Origin: Alphaproteobacteria bacterium
GTDB lineage: Bacteria; Pseudomonadota; Alphaproteobacteria; Micropepsales; Micropepsaceae
DNA length: 64,000 nt
NCBI GenBank assembly: GCA_021325375.1
Contig: JAJPHG010000026.1
Span: 1-64,000 of the forward strand
Direction of reading: 5' to 3'
The position numbers were made by a program, and so were the translations under genes. Below are positions 50,262-59,300 of the stretch, piece by piece (the stretch's first letter is position 1; every line of letters starts with the position of its first letter). The notes beneath the pieces are model-generated. The model saw only the letters and a list, made by a program, of their open reading frames with translations, was not told the DNA's origin and did no database searches.

Positions 50262-51127
50262 TTGGGTGTGTATCCCTTGTGACGGTCACCGAAGAGGAGC
50301 TGGGTGGGCTGGCGGTCGAGCTCGTTGGAGAGCCGTGTGAGGCTCGCGACCAGCCCGCGCGACTCACGCAAGAGGCTGCTCAGCTGCGCCAGGCCTTCGC
50401 CGTTGACGAAGGCATCGGCGTCGTCGGAGAGCTTTCCGAGCTTGCGCACGCTGGTGTCGGCGTCGGCGAGCGTGGGCCCGATCTTGTCCGACGCCAGCGC
50501 CAGGTTCTTCGAGGCGGCCGAGAAATTGGCCAGCGTCGCGTCGATGTCCGCCGAGCGCTTGGCCAGCACCGCCGTCGTCGTATCGAGATTGCCCAAGATG
50601 TCGCCGAACGCCTTGCGGTTCTGCGGATTGAGAAGATCGTTGACCTTGTCGGCGGCGTCGTTGAGCTTCTTGAGCAGCAGCGGCGCGCTCTGCGCCAATT
50701 GCTGCAAGGTCGACTGGCTGGACCTGATCACCGGGACTTGGCCGGGCGCCGTGGGCACGAGCTCCGGCGACGTCTTCGTGCCGCCGCTGATCTCGACATA
50801 GGAGCCGCCGGTCAGGCCCTCGCTCTCGATCGTCGCTTCCGAATCCTGGCGGATATGCAGGTCGGGCTTGGTCTGCAGCTTGACGATGACGCGCTGCGGA
50901 TCGTTGGGATCGAATTTGAGCTCGGTGACGCGGCCGACGTCGATGCCGTTGTAGCGCACCGTCGTGCCGTCGCCCAAACCCGTCACCGGGCCTTTGAAAT
51001 AGGTCTGGTAATAGACGTATTCCTGGCTGTACTGCGCGCCCGCGAGCCAGAGCAGGGTCACGACGAGACCCAGCATGCACACCAGCACGAAGGCACCGAC
51101 CGCTACGTAGTTCGCCTTGGTTTCCAT
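50258..51127 (-). CDS. mlaD: MlaD-family MCE protein
   Basis: The 289-residue protein has one N-terminal membrane helix (VGAFVLVCMLGLVVTLLWLAG), an MCE domain (about 40-118, FKGPVTGLGDGTTVRYNGIDVGRVTELKFDPNDPQRVIVKLQ...GLTGGSYVEISGG) and a long helical C-terminal part (about 135-265). It forms the periplasmic hexameric lipid channel fed by MlaE/MlaF. Ten bases from the ATPase gene. Confidence 0.93.
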   Translation of the reverse strand: METKANYVAVGAFVLVCMLGLVVTLLWLAGAQYSQEYVYYQTYFKGPVTGLGDGTTVRYNGIDVGRVTELKFDPNDPQRVIVKLQTKPDLHIRQDSEATIESEGLTGGSYVEISGGTKTSPELVPTAPGQVPVIRSSQSTLQQLAQSAPLLLKKLNDAADKVNDLLNPQNRKAFGDILGNLDTTTAVLAKRSADIDATLANFSAASKNLALASDKIGPTLADADTSVRKLGKLSDDADAFVNGEGLAQLSSLLRESRGLVASLTRLSNELDRQPTQLLFGDRHKGYTPK

Positions 51128-51137
51128 GACCTGCCTC

Positions 51138-51911
51138 TCAACCGTCCAGCGCCGCGCGGCCGCGCGCGCCGGAGAAATATTCCTGTATCCAGGGATCGGG
51201 ATCTTTCCTGAGCTCTTCGATCGTCCCCACCTTGATCTTCCTGTTCACGAGCACCGCGATGCGGTCGGTCGTGGCTTTAAGCGTATCGAGATCGTGCGTC
51301 ACCATGAACACCGTCAGGTTCAGGCTCTTCTGAAGGTCCTTGACCAGCTCGTCGAACTGGTTCGCCGAGATCGGGTCGAGGCCCGCCGTCGGCTCGTCGA
51401 GGAAGACGATCTCCGGATCGGCGGCGAGCGCGCGCGCCAGGCCGGCGCGCTTCTTCATGCCGCCGGACAGTTCGGACGGGAATTTGCGCGCGGCGTCCTC
51501 GGGCAACCCCACCATCGAGAGCTTCATCGAGGTGACCTCGTTCATCAGCTCCTGGCTCATCTTGGTGTATTCGCGCAAGGGCACCTGGATGTTCTCGGCC
51601 ACGGTCTGCGACGAGAACAGCGCGCCCTCCTGGAACAGCACGCCCCAGCGCGTCTGGACCGAGTTCTCCGGCCGCTCGCGGTGCGGCGTGGGATCCTCGC
51701 CGAACACCTCCACCGTTCCCTCGCGCGCCTTGTTGAGGCCGATGATGGTGCGCAACAGGACCGACTTGCCCGCGCCCGAGCCGCCGACCACGCCCAGGAC
51801 CTCGCCGCGATAGACGTCGAGGTCGAGATGGTCGTGGATGACGTCGCTGCCGAACTGGTTCACCAGCCCGCGCACCTTGATCACGACCTCCTTTTCGTTC
51901 TTCCCCGCCAT
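51138..51911 (-). CDS. mlaF: MlaF-like ABC transporter ATPase
   Basis: The 257-residue protein has all ABC motifs: Walker A GGSGAGKS, Q-loop FQEGALF, signature LSGGMKKRAGLARALA, Walker B IVFLDEPTAGLDP and H-loop VTHD. It powers retrograde phospholipid transport between outer and inner membrane. Only two bases separate it from the permease gene. Confidence 0.95.
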   Translation of the reverse strand: MAGKNEKEVVIKVRGLVNQFGSDVIHDHLDLDVYRGEVLGVVGGSGAGKSVLLRTIIGLNKAREGTVEVFGEDPTPHRERPENSVQTRWGVLFQEGALFSSQTVAENIQVPLREYTKMSQELMNEVTSMKLSMVGLPEDAARKFPSELSGGMKKRAGLARALAADPEIVFLDEPTAGLDPISANQFDELVKDLQKSLNLTVFMVTHDLDTLKATTDRIAVLVNRKIKVGTIEELRKDPDPWIQEYFSGARGRAALDG

Positions 51912-51913
51912 GG

Positions 51914-53074
51914 TCAGATCTTCAGGATCGAGAAGAGGATGGAGAAGCCGGCGTCGAGCACGATCACCAGGAACACCGATTCCACGACCGAGCGCGTGGT
52001 GAGCTTGCCGACGCTGGCGGCGTTGCGCTCCACCTGCAACCCCTCGAAGCAGCCGACCAGGCCGATCACGATGGCGAAGACCGGCGCCTTGATGATGCCG
52101 ACCAGGAAGGTGTTCATCGAGACCGCCTCATGCAGCTGGCGCATGAAGGCGGGAATGGTGATGCCGAGGTCGAAATAGCACATCACCGCGCCGCCGATCA
52201 TCGCCATCACGTCGGCGTAGAAGGTGAGGAACGGCAGCGCGATCAAAAGGCCCAGCACGCGCGGCAGCACCAGCACGTCGAAGGTGTTGATGCCGATCGT
52301 CTGCAGCGCGTCGATCTCCTCGTTGACGCGCATCGTGCCGATCTGGGCGGTGAAGGCCGAGCCGGAGCGGCCGGCGATGATGATCGCGGTCACCAGCCCG
52401 CCGAGCTCGCGCAGGATGCCCACGCCGAGCAGGTTGATGGTGAATATCTCCGCGCCGAAACGCCTGAGCTGGTCGGCGCCCTGATAGGCCATGACGATGC
52501 CGATGAGGAAGCCGAGCAGGCCCACGATGGGCAGCGCGTTGATCCCCACCTCCTCCACCTGATGGATCAGCGCCGCGATGCGCAGATTGCTGCGCGGCAG
52601 CAGCATCGCCTCCATGAACTCGATGGTGAAGCGGCCGAGATAGCCGAGCATGCGGTAGCCCTGGCGCCCAGTCTCGACCGTGGAGCGGCCGATGCGCTCC
52701 AGGAGCGGCATCAGGCCGTGGCGCCTCTCCATCACCACGGGCGGCGCGGTATGCTCCTTCTCGATCGTGTCGATGAGCGGCGAATAGACCTCGGGCAGGG
52801 TGAAGCTCGAGACGCGCTTGCCCGCCTTCTCCAGCGCGCGCTTGGTGCGCACCAGCAGCCAGCCGCCGGAGCTGTCGAGCTGGGTGACCGCGCTGCCGTC
52901 GATGACGGCTTCCGGTGCGTCGTCCGGGCGAAGGTCGCCGAGCAGCTTGTCCAGCCGGGCGGCGTCGCGCACGATCCATGCGCCGCCCGCGATGAGGCGC
53001 AGCACGCGCCCCGTCCGCTCGGTGCGGAGCCAGGCGCGCGAATCGGACGGCGAATCGGCGTCTTGGATGCTCAT
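51914..53074 (-). CDS. mlaE: MlaE permease with fused N-terminal STAS (MlaB-like) domain
   Basis: The 386-residue protein joins a STAS domain (about 20-115, VIDGSAVTQLDSSGGWLLVRTKRALEKAG) to an MlaE permease (about 150-386, QVEEVGINALPIVGLLGFLIGIVMAYQGADQLRRFGAEIFT...IGTMRVNEEIDALQTIGIN...VLPRVLGLLIALPFLT) with five or six helices. In enterobacteria the STAS part is a separate protein, MlaB; the fusion is usual in alphaproteobacteria. First gene of the four-gene operon, no periplasmic MlaC is encoded here. Confidence 0.93.
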   Translation of the reverse strand: MSIQDADSPSDSRAWLRTERTGRVLRLIAGGAWIVRDAARLDKLLGDLRPDDAPEAVIDGSAVTQLDSSGGWLLVRTKRALEKAGKRVSSFTLPEVYSPLIDTIEKEHTAPPVVMERRHGLMPLLERIGRSTVETGRQGYRMLGYLGRFTIEFMEAMLLPRSNLRIAALIHQVEEVGINALPIVGLLGFLIGIVMAYQGADQLRRFGAEIFTINLLGVGILRELGGLVTAIIIAGRSGSAFTAQIGTMRVNEEIDALQTIGINTFDVLVLPRVLGLLIALPFLTFYADVMAMIGGAVMCYFDLGITIPAFMRQLHEAVSMNTFLVGIIKAPVFAIVIGLVGCFEGLQVERNAASVGKLTTRSVVESVFLVIVLDAGFSILFSILKI

Positions 53075-53154
53075 CCCGTTGAACTCTACCCGGCCCCTGG
53101 CTCCTTGGGGAAGCTTGAGGCAAGCTTGCGCAAGGATACTGGAAGGGACAACGC

Positions 53155-53940
53155 ATGAAACGCTTGGACGGACGCGTCGCCATTGTCACGGGAGCAGCCA
53201 GCGGCATCGGGCGCGCCAGTGCCCTTTTGTTCGCGGCGGAAGGGGCCAGGGTGGTCGCCGTCGACCGCGCCACCGAGATCGACGAGACGCAGGCCCTGAT
53301 CCGGAAAGCCGGCGGTACGGGGCTCGCGCTCAAGGCCGACGCGTCGTCCGAGGCCGATATCGCGGCCGCTGTCGACCGGGCGGTGTCGGAATACGGCACG
53401 CTGGACGTGCTTTATGCCAATGCGGGGGTGAGCGGGGGCTTCCGCAACTTCCTCGAATTGTCGGCGCAGGACTGGATGGACGTGCTCAGCGTCAACCTGA
53501 TCGGCGTCTATCTGGCGATCAAGCACGCCGCCCGGATCATGGTTCCGAACAAGAAAGGCGCCATCGTCTGCACCGCCTCGGTCGCGGGGCTGCGCTCGGG
53601 CGCGGGCGGCGCGCCCTACAGCGCGAGCAAGGCCGGCGTCATCTCGCTGACCCAGCTCAGCGCCAACCTGCTCGCGGGCACGGGCGTGCGGGTGAACGCG
53701 ATCTGCCCGGGCATCATCGAGACGGGCATGACCAAGCCGATCTTCGACCACGCCAAGTCGCGCGGCACCGAGAGCAAGATCGGCCAGCTCAATCCCCTCA
53801 AGCGCTACGGCCACCCGGAGGAGATCGCGCATATGGCGCTGTTCCTGGCGTCGGACGAGGCGTCCTACGTGAACGGCCAAGCGTTCCCGGTCGACGGCGG
53901 GCTGTCCAGCTCGCACCCGGTCACGGGGCGGTGGGGGTGA
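53155..53940 (+). CDS. Short-chain dehydrogenase/reductase
   Basis: The 261-residue protein is a classical SDR: TGAASGIGRAS nucleotide-binding motif (about 12-22), Asp at the end of strand 2 (VVAVDRA, favours NAD+), NAG motif in YANAGVSG, and the catalytic Ser-Tyr-Lys (TASVAGL, YSASKAG) followed by ICPGIIETGM. It ends VNGQAFPVDGGLS. Substrate cannot be told. Divergent from the Mla operon. Confidence 0.92.
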   Translation: MKRLDGRVAIVTGAASGIGRASALLFAAEGARVVAVDRATEIDETQALIRKAGGTGLALKADASSEADIAAAVDRAVSEYGTLDVLYANAGVSGGFRNFLELSAQDWMDVLSVNLIGVYLAIKHAARIMVPNKKGAIVCTASVAGLRSGAGGAPYSASKAGVISLTQLSANLLAGTGVRVNAICPGIIETGMTKPIFDHAKSRGTESKIGQLNPLKRYGHPEEIAHMALFLASDEASYVNGQAFPVDGGLSSSHPVTGRWG

Positions 53941-53955
53941 AGACCATGCCCCAAC

Positions 53956-54137
53956 TGTCATGGCCCGCGAATGCGGGCCACCCAGGTGGGTTCTGCACGG
54001 TCTATATATAGCTCACGCGGAGACGCGGAGGACGCGGAAACGAGATGTTGCTCCGCGCGCTCCGCGTCTCCGCGTGATATATTTCGCAACAGCAAATCAG
54101 ACGTCACCTGGGTGGCCCGCATTCGCGGGCCATGACA
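53956..54137. repeat. Composite inverted-repeat element, copy 3 of 3
   Basis: 182-bp element with the same terminal inverted repeats as copies 1 and 2. Its centre (CACGCGGAGACGCGGAG... CTCCGCGTCTCCGCGTG) closely matches that of copy 1. Between tandem genes. Confidence 0.9.
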
Positions 54138-54189
54138 AAATGGGCGGATCGATCTGAAAACAAATCTTTGGATCGTCTGGAGAGACCCC

Positions 54190-54645
54190 ATGTTCGGACT
54201 GCCGCTGTTCACCGCCATCCACGTGCTGATCACGCTCGTCGCCATCGCGACCGGTTTCTTCGTCCTCATCGGCCTTCTCACCGACAAGGCGATGGGCACG
54301 CTGAGCGCGGTCTTCCTGCTCTTCATCGCGCTGACCAACGTCACCGGCTTCCTGTTTCCGATCAAAGGCCTGACGCCGGCGCTGATCCTGGGGATGATCT
54401 CCACCGTCATCCTGCTTCTCGCGGTCGCGGCGCGCTACGTCTTCGACCTGCGCAGCGGCTGGCGGCCGACCTATGTGATCTCAGCGGTTTCGGTGCTCTA
54501 TTTCAACGTCTTCGTGCTGATCGTGCAGTCGTTCCAGAAGCTGCCCGCGCTGCACGGCGTCTCGCCCAACATCGCGCAAGGCGCAGCCCTCGTCCTCTTC
54601 ATCGTCAGCGGCGGGCTCGCGGTGATGCGGTTCCGTCCGTCGTGA
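54190..54645 (+). CDS. Small integral membrane protein
   Basis: The 151-residue protein has four or five membrane helices (FTAIHVLITLVAIATGFFVLIGLL, GTLSAVFLLFIALTNVTGFLF, ALILGMISTVILLLAVAARYV, TYVISAVSVLYFNVFVLIVQSF, LVLFIVSGGLAVM) of the small DUF2306-like type; the family call is weak. The next gene starts within its stop (GTGA). Confidence 0.7.
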   Translation: MFGLPLFTAIHVLITLVAIATGFFVLIGLLTDKAMGTLSAVFLLFIALTNVTGFLFPIKGLTPALILGMISTVILLLAVAARYVFDLRSGWRPTYVISAVSVLYFNVFVLIVQSFQKLPALHGVSPNIAQGAALVLFIVSGGLAVMRFRPS

Positions 54646-55823
54646 TCCGCCGCGCGGCGCTTGCAGCTTTCGTGCTGGCGCCGTTCGCAGCGCAAGCGGG
54701 GCCGCTCGACAACGCCTATAGCTTCATCGACACGATGATGGACATGCACGCGCAAGGGACGACCTTGCGGCTGGTGCAGAGCTTCGTGCCGACGCCGACC
54801 TTCGACGACGGCGACGTGAGCTATACCTATGACGATGACGTGCTGATCATAGCGCTCCTCAAGCGCGGCACGGACGACGATCTCGCGCGCGCCAAGCTGC
54901 TCGGCGACAGCATCGTCTACGCGCAGACGAACGATCCTCTCGCCGATGGGCGCGTGCGCAACGCCTATCACTCCGACCCGTTCCTGAAGCACGACGGCGC
55001 GGTGAACGTCGCCGACGGCGGCAGCGACACCGGCAACATGGCGTGGACCGGCATGGGCCTGATGCAGCTCTACCGCGTCACGCGCGATGAGACCTACCTC
55101 ACCGCCGCGCAGCAGATCGCGAGCTCCATCCAGGCGAACGATTTCGACACGCGCGGCAAGGGCGGCTATGTCGGCGGCTTCAAGGCGAACCAGACCAAGA
55201 ACCTGTGGAAATCCACCGAGCACAATATCGACTGCACTGCCCTCTTCTCGATGCTGTTCGAGGCGACACACGATCCGCAATGGAAGGCCGATGCGAAGCA
55301 CGCGCTCGTCTTCGTCAAGGCGATGTGGAGCAGGAAAGGCGGCTTCTATTGGGTCGGCACCTTGACCGACGGCAAGACGGTCAACCGCGACGAGCCGACG
55401 CCGGAGGACGTGCAGACCTGGAGCTATCTCGCGACCGGCCTCGTGGCGCATCAGGGCTCGATCGACTGGGCGCTCGCGAACCTGTCGGCCACCAGCGGCA
55501 ACTTTCAGGGATTGAGCTTCTCGCTCGCCGACCGCTCCGGCGCCTGGTTCGAGGGCACCGGCCACGCCGCCGCGGCGCTGGAGGCGCGCGCGACGGGCGA
55601 CGATCTCAACGAAGCGCAGATCCTGCTCAACGACATCGAGACCGGCCAGACCTCGGCGCCGAACGCCGACGGCAACGGAATCGATGCCGCGTCGAAGGAC
55701 GGACTGCTCACCGGCGACGGGAGCGACGCGTATTACGCAGCGCTCCATACCGGCGCCACCGGCTGGTACTGCATCGCCAAGCAGAACGGCAATCCGTTCA
55801 AGCTCCTGCCGCGGGGGACGTGA
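54642..55823 (+). CDS. Secreted (alpha/alpha)6-barrel glycosidase-like protein
   Basis: A GTG start overlapping the previous stop gives 393 residues with a signal peptide (VIRRAALAAFVLAPFAAQAGP). The mature part shows the repeating helix pattern of six-hairpin glycosidases (ALLKRGTDDDLARAKLLGDSIVYAQ, GNMAWTGMGLMQLYRVTRDETYLTAAQQIASSIQ, STEHNIDCTALFSMLFEATHDPQWKADAKHALVFV, GTGHAAAALEARATGDD). Conserved acidic and aromatic residues suggest carbohydrate binding. Family and substrate not identified. Its last 26 bases overlap the convergent DUF2891 gene. Confidence 0.72.
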   Translation: MIRRAALAAFVLAPFAAQAGPLDNAYSFIDTMMDMHAQGTTLRLVQSFVPTPTFDDGDVSYTYDDDVLIIALLKRGTDDDLARAKLLGDSIVYAQTNDPLADGRVRNAYHSDPFLKHDGAVNVADGGSDTGNMAWTGMGLMQLYRVTRDETYLTAAQQIASSIQANDFDTRGKGGYVGGFKANQTKNLWKSTEHNIDCTALFSMLFEATHDPQWKADAKHALVFVKAMWSRKGGFYWVGTLTDGKTVNRDEPTPEDVQTWSYLATGLVAHQGSIDWALANLSATSGNFQGLSFSLADRSGAWFEGTGHAAAALEARATGDDLNEAQILLNDIETGQTSAPNADGNGIDAASKDGLLTGDGSDAYYAALHTGATGWYCIAKQNGNPFKLLPRGT

Positions 55824-56784
55824 GCGCGAGCACCGCGAAGCTCGCCAGCCAGTGCTCGCCCATATAGTCGCCCGCGACGTGGGGCAGCGCGGATTCGATG
55901 TGGCGCTCGGCCGTCTCGCGCAACGCGGCGTGCCCGAGCTGGCGCATGCACCAGCCGCGGCTGAGGTTCACGCCGTCGAGATGGGCGAGCTTGCCGTCGC
56001 TGCGGTCGCTGACGGTGGCGGGCTCGAACAGGATCGCGGGCGCACGCTTGTCGAGATCGGGCAGGAACGCGGCGAACCAGCGCGCGAATTCCTCGTACGG
56101 CAGAAGCCGCATCATGCACAGCGCCTCGACTAGCGTGGGCGAGAGGAAATCGTCGCCCGAAGGCTCCCATGCCGGCGCGCTGCGATCCTTCGCGAACCAG
56201 TCGCGGGCGCGCGCGGCGAAGAAATCCCGAAGCTCCGCATCGCCCGCGACACGGCAGTACTCCTCGCCCAGGATCAGCGCGAAAGCGGTGTTGCCGTGGG
56301 TGCCGGCGCGGATCGGATAGGTGAGCTTGGGCAGGAACTCGAGGAAGCGCGCGACGAACGCGTTCTCGAGCGGGCGGAAATAGTCTGCCCATTCGTCCTT
56401 GTCCGAGAGACGAAGCTCGGCCGCCAGCATCAGCGCCCAGGCCCAGCCATAGGGGCGCTCGAAGCCCTTGGCCGAGGGACGCGTCAGATACGCAACCTCG
56501 TCGGCGACGTTGCGCCTGGTGAACGCGCGATCGAACAGCGCCATGATGTCGCCAGCGCGCGCATTGTTGGGGAACAGGCACAGGATCCGCGCCAGCATCC
56601 AGTAGGAATGCACGCAGCTGTGCCAGTCGAAGCTGCCGTAGAAGATCGGATGCAGCTCGCGCGGGGTTCGCGCGTCGATGTCCTGGGCCATCACATGGTC
56701 GAGCTTGTTGGGATATTCGCGCGTCACATGGCCGAGCGCGATCGTCGCAAAATGCTCGGCCATGGTTTCGGTCAGTTCGATCAT
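55798..56784 (-). CDS. DUF2891 family protein
   Basis: The 328-residue protein matches DUF2891 along its length (DWHSCVHSYWMLARILCLFP, SAKGFERPYGWAWALMLAAEL, LTYPIRAGTHGNTAFALILGEEYCR, LDGVNLSRGWCMRQLG), probably an (alpha/alpha) barrel enzyme. It lies four bases after the DUF979 gene, as the last gene of a DUF969-DUF979-DUF2891 operon. Overlaps the end of the convergent secreted glycosidase-like gene by 26 bases. Confidence 0.9.
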   Translation of the reverse strand: MIELTETMAEHFATIALGHVTREYPNKLDHVMAQDIDARTPRELHPIFYGSFDWHSCVHSYWMLARILCLFPNNARAGDIMALFDRAFTRRNVADEVAYLTRPSAKGFERPYGWAWALMLAAELRLSDKDEWADYFRPLENAFVARFLEFLPKLTYPIRAGTHGNTAFALILGEEYCRVAGDAELRDFFAARARDWFAKDRSAPAWEPSGDDFLSPTLVEALCMMRLLPYEEFARWFAAFLPDLDKRAPAILFEPATVSDRSDGKLAHLDGVNLSRGWCMRQLGHAALRETAERHIESALPHVAGDYMGEHWLASFAVLALTSPAAGA

Positions 56785-56788
56785 GTCA

Positions 56789-57715
56789 TCACCGGTGATA
56801 GACGAAGAGCGCCATGAGGATCGTGTTGGCGGCGAGCAGGATGAAAGCCGTCGGCGCCTGCACCTTGATCACCGCGTTGCGGTCGGAAAGCTCCAGCACG
56901 GCTGCGGGCACGATGTTGAAGTTCGCCGCCATCGGCGTCAGCAGCGTGCCGCAGAAGCCCGACAGCATCCCCACCGCCGACATGATCACCGGATCGCCGC
57001 CGAACTTGCCGACGATCAAAGGCAGCCCGATCCCCGCCGCCATCACCGGGAACGCGGCGAAGGCGTTGCCCATGATGAAGGTGAAGAGCGCCATGCCGAG
57101 CGTGAAGGTGATGACCGCGACGACGGGCTCGGTCATCGGAATGGTGTTCACGACCAGTCCCGCGACCACTTTGCCCATCCCGGCCGCCGCGAACACGCCG
57201 CCCAGCGCCGCCAGCATCTGCGGCAGCACGGCCGCCCAGCCGATGGAGTCGACGAGCCTGCGGCCCTCCTGCACCGCGCGCAGCGGCGAGGCACGCAGCA
57301 TCGTCATCGCGATGGCGAGCGCGATCAGCGCGCCGGCGCCAAGCGATATCAGCGTCACCTGCTTGGGATCGACGAGATGGGTCGCCGGCAGGAGCAGCGT
57401 GCCCGCGAACGTGACCGCGGGAACGACGAGCGCCGGCAGGAACAGCCAGTTTCCGAGCGAAGTGGCCGAGCGCTCGCGCGTCTGCGCATCGGTCGTCGCC
57501 ACGGGCTTGGGCTTCAGGCCCATGGCGCCCAGCACCGCGAGCACGAGAACCAGCGCGCCGCTATAGAGGTCGGGCAGATAGGAACCTGCGCCCACCAGCA
57601 GCGCGAAACATCCCCAGAACAGTGCGCTGCGCCACGCGCCGTCGAGCGCTTGGCAAAATGCGAACGCCGCGAACATCGCGCCCGTGATCCCATAGATCCC
57701 TTCGAGCCCGATCAT
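56789..57715 (-). CDS. DUF979 membrane protein (permease component)
   Basis: The 308-residue protein has about nine membrane helices and matches DUF979 (GIYGITGAMFAAFA, LPQMLAALGGVFAAAGMGKVVAGLV, GNAFAAFPVMAAGIGLPLIV, GFCGTLLTPMAANFNIVPAAVLEL). Together with DUF969 it forms a two-part transporter, which some genomes place with pyroglutamate-related genes. Its start overlaps the DUF969 stop (ATGA). Confidence 0.9.
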   Translation of the reverse strand: MIGLEGIYGITGAMFAAFAFCQALDGAWRSALFWGCFALLVGAGSYLPDLYSGALVLVLAVLGAMGLKPKPVATTDAQTRERSATSLGNWLFLPALVVPAVTFAGTLLLPATHLVDPKQVTLISLGAGALIALAIAMTMLRASPLRAVQEGRRLVDSIGWAAVLPQMLAALGGVFAAAGMGKVVAGLVVNTIPMTEPVVAVITFTLGMALFTFIMGNAFAAFPVMAAGIGLPLIVGKFGGDPVIMSAVGMLSGFCGTLLTPMAANFNIVPAAVLELSDRNAVIKVQAPTAFILLAANTILMALFVYHR

Positions 57716-58368
57716 GCCGCGCCGCGCCGCTTGAGGCGCCTGTCGAGCAGCAAAAGCCGCGCGCCGTGGACCAGGAACGCCATCAGCGCGGTCGGGATCG
57801 CCCAGACGGAAAGCTGCAGCGGCGTCACCACGATCCCGTTCTGCTCAAGGAACCCCTTGATGAGCAGGACCGAGCCGATCGCGACGAACACGTCCTCGCC
57901 GAAGAAGACGCCGATATTGTCGGCCGCGGCGGCGTTGGCGCGCACGATCTCGCGCGTCTTGTCGTCGAGCGGCTCGGCAGCGGCCTCGGCCATCGGCGCG
58001 ATCACGGGGCGCACCATCTGAACGTGGCCGCCGAGCGCGGTCAGCCCGAGCGTCGCGGAAAGCTGCCGGAGCGCGAGATAGGCGAGCAGCACGCGTCCCG
58101 CGGTCGCCGCATGGATACGCCCGACCAGAGCGCGGGCGCGCTCGCGGATGCCGCCGCGCTCCAGAAGCCCGATGACCGGCAGGACCAGCCACGCAATGGC
58201 GATGAAGCGGTTGGCGACGAAGGCATGGCCCAGCATCGCAACGACGCTAAGGAGGTCGATATGCGCGCTCAGCCCGGTGACGAGCGCGGCGGTGACGACG
58301 ACGAGAAGCGGGTTCAGCCTGAGCGCAAAGCCCAGGATGACGACGGCGATGCCCGACAGAACCAGCAT
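57712..58368 (-). CDS. DUF969 membrane protein (permease component)
   Basis: The 218-residue protein has about six membrane helices and the DUF969 signature FVANRFIAIAWLVLPVIGLLERGGIRERARALV...LGLTALGGHVQMVRPVIAPMAEAAAE...AAADNIGVFFGEDVFVAIGSVLLI. First gene of the operon, partner of DUF979. The substrate is not known with certainty. Confidence 0.9.
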   Translation of the reverse strand: MLVLSGIAVVILGFALRLNPLLVVVTAALVTGLSAHIDLLSVVAMLGHAFVANRFIAIAWLVLPVIGLLERGGIRERARALVGRIHAATAGRVLLAYLALRQLSATLGLTALGGHVQMVRPVIAPMAEAAAEPLDDKTREIVRANAAAADNIGVFFGEDVFVAIGSVLLIKGFLEQNGIVVTPLQLSVWAIPTALMAFLVHGARLLLLDRRLKRRGAA

Positions 58369-58400
58369 GACACGAACATTAGCGGTCGAATGGGGGGCTC

Positions 58401-58615
58401 AATCAACCCTCCCCTTGAGGGCCGCCTCCGCTTTCAGCTTCGGCGTGCCAAGCGAGGCTCGCTTGCCGCGGCGTAGCCGAAGGCGGAGCCGGGAGGGTCG
58501 AAATCTTTCGAGCGCAGCGAAGAAAGATTTCGGGGAGGGGTGAGCCGCATGCTCGATACCCCTCCCCGAAAAATGCTTTGCATTTTTCGACCCTCCCTCA
58601 AGGGGAGGGTCGATT
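58401..58615. repeat. CTCCCCTTGAGGG-type inverted-repeat element, copy 2 of 2
   Basis: 215-bp element with outer arms ACCCTCCCCTTGAGGG and CCCTCAAGGGGAGGGT and inner hairpins (GAAATCTTTCGAGCG...AAGAAAGATTTC; CGAAAAATGCTTTGCATTTTTCG). Related to 24177-24375. Lies between RcnB-like and DUF969 genes. Confidence 0.85.
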
Positions 58616-58619
58616 GGAC

Positions 58620-59198
58620 TCAGTAGAACACGTCGTATTCGACTTCGATGACTTCGCCGGTGTAGCGGTCGACGAGAACTGCGTCGTCGCCGTCGCGCAC
58701 CCACACATACTCGTCGCCGGGATATTCGAGGTCATAGGCCGCGTAGTCGGCGATGAAGAAGTCCGCGACCAGAAGCACCGCCGGAATGCGCTCGCCGATC
58801 CCGAAGCGGCGATAGTGGAAGCCGCGCGGTCCGACCCAGGCACGCATATGGAAACGGTGCGGGGCGCGGAACGAGCGATGGAAATGCCCAAGACGCGCGC
58901 CGCCTCGGATACCGACGCCGCCATGGACCGTCACGTTGCGGTGGACATCGACGTGACGATGCACGTCGACGTCGCGGTGCTCGGTGGCGTGGTGCTCGCC
59001 CTCATGCACCGACTCGTGGTGCATGCCGCCCCCCGACGACTCATGCGATTCGTGGCCGCCGGACGAGCCGTGCTGCTCGTGGTTGCCGCCGCCAGTGTGA
59101 TGTTCGTTGTTATTGTTGTTGTGATGGTTGTCGTCTGCCCAGGCGCCTGTGCCCACGACAAGGCCCAGACTCAAGGCGCCGATAAACAATGCTTTCAT
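58620..59198 (-). CDS. RcnB-family periplasmic protein with His-rich region
   Basis: The 192-residue protein has a signal peptide (MKALFIGALSLGLVVGTGAWAD), a long His/Gly/Ser/Asn-rich segment (about 24-95, many HH and NNNNN runs) likely to bind metal, and an RcnB-type C-terminal domain (WVGPRGFHYRRFGIGERIPAVLLVADFFIADYAAYDLEYPGDEYVWVRDGDDAVLVDRYTGEVIEVEYDVFY). RcnB proteins take part in nickel/cobalt homeostasis. Start ATG 59198 chosen to place the signal peptide first. It ends five bases from the repeat element. Confidence 0.85.
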   Translation of the reverse strand: MKALFIGALSLGLVVGTGAWADDNHHNNNNNEHHTGGGNHEQHGSSGGHESHESSGGGMHHESVHEGEHHATEHRDVDVHRHVDVHRNVTVHGGVGIRGGARLGHFHRSFRAPHRFHMRAWVGPRGFHYRRFGIGERIPAVLLVADFFIADYAAYDLEYPGDEYVWVRDGDDAVLVDRYTGEVIEVEYDVFY

Positions 59199-59300
59199 CG
59201 CCAATTCTCCCAATGTGAATCCACAGGGCGCGTGTCCCCAAGCCGGAAACACGCACCGACATGAATGGTTTCTCAAAATCTTGTAATAATTTTTACCCGT

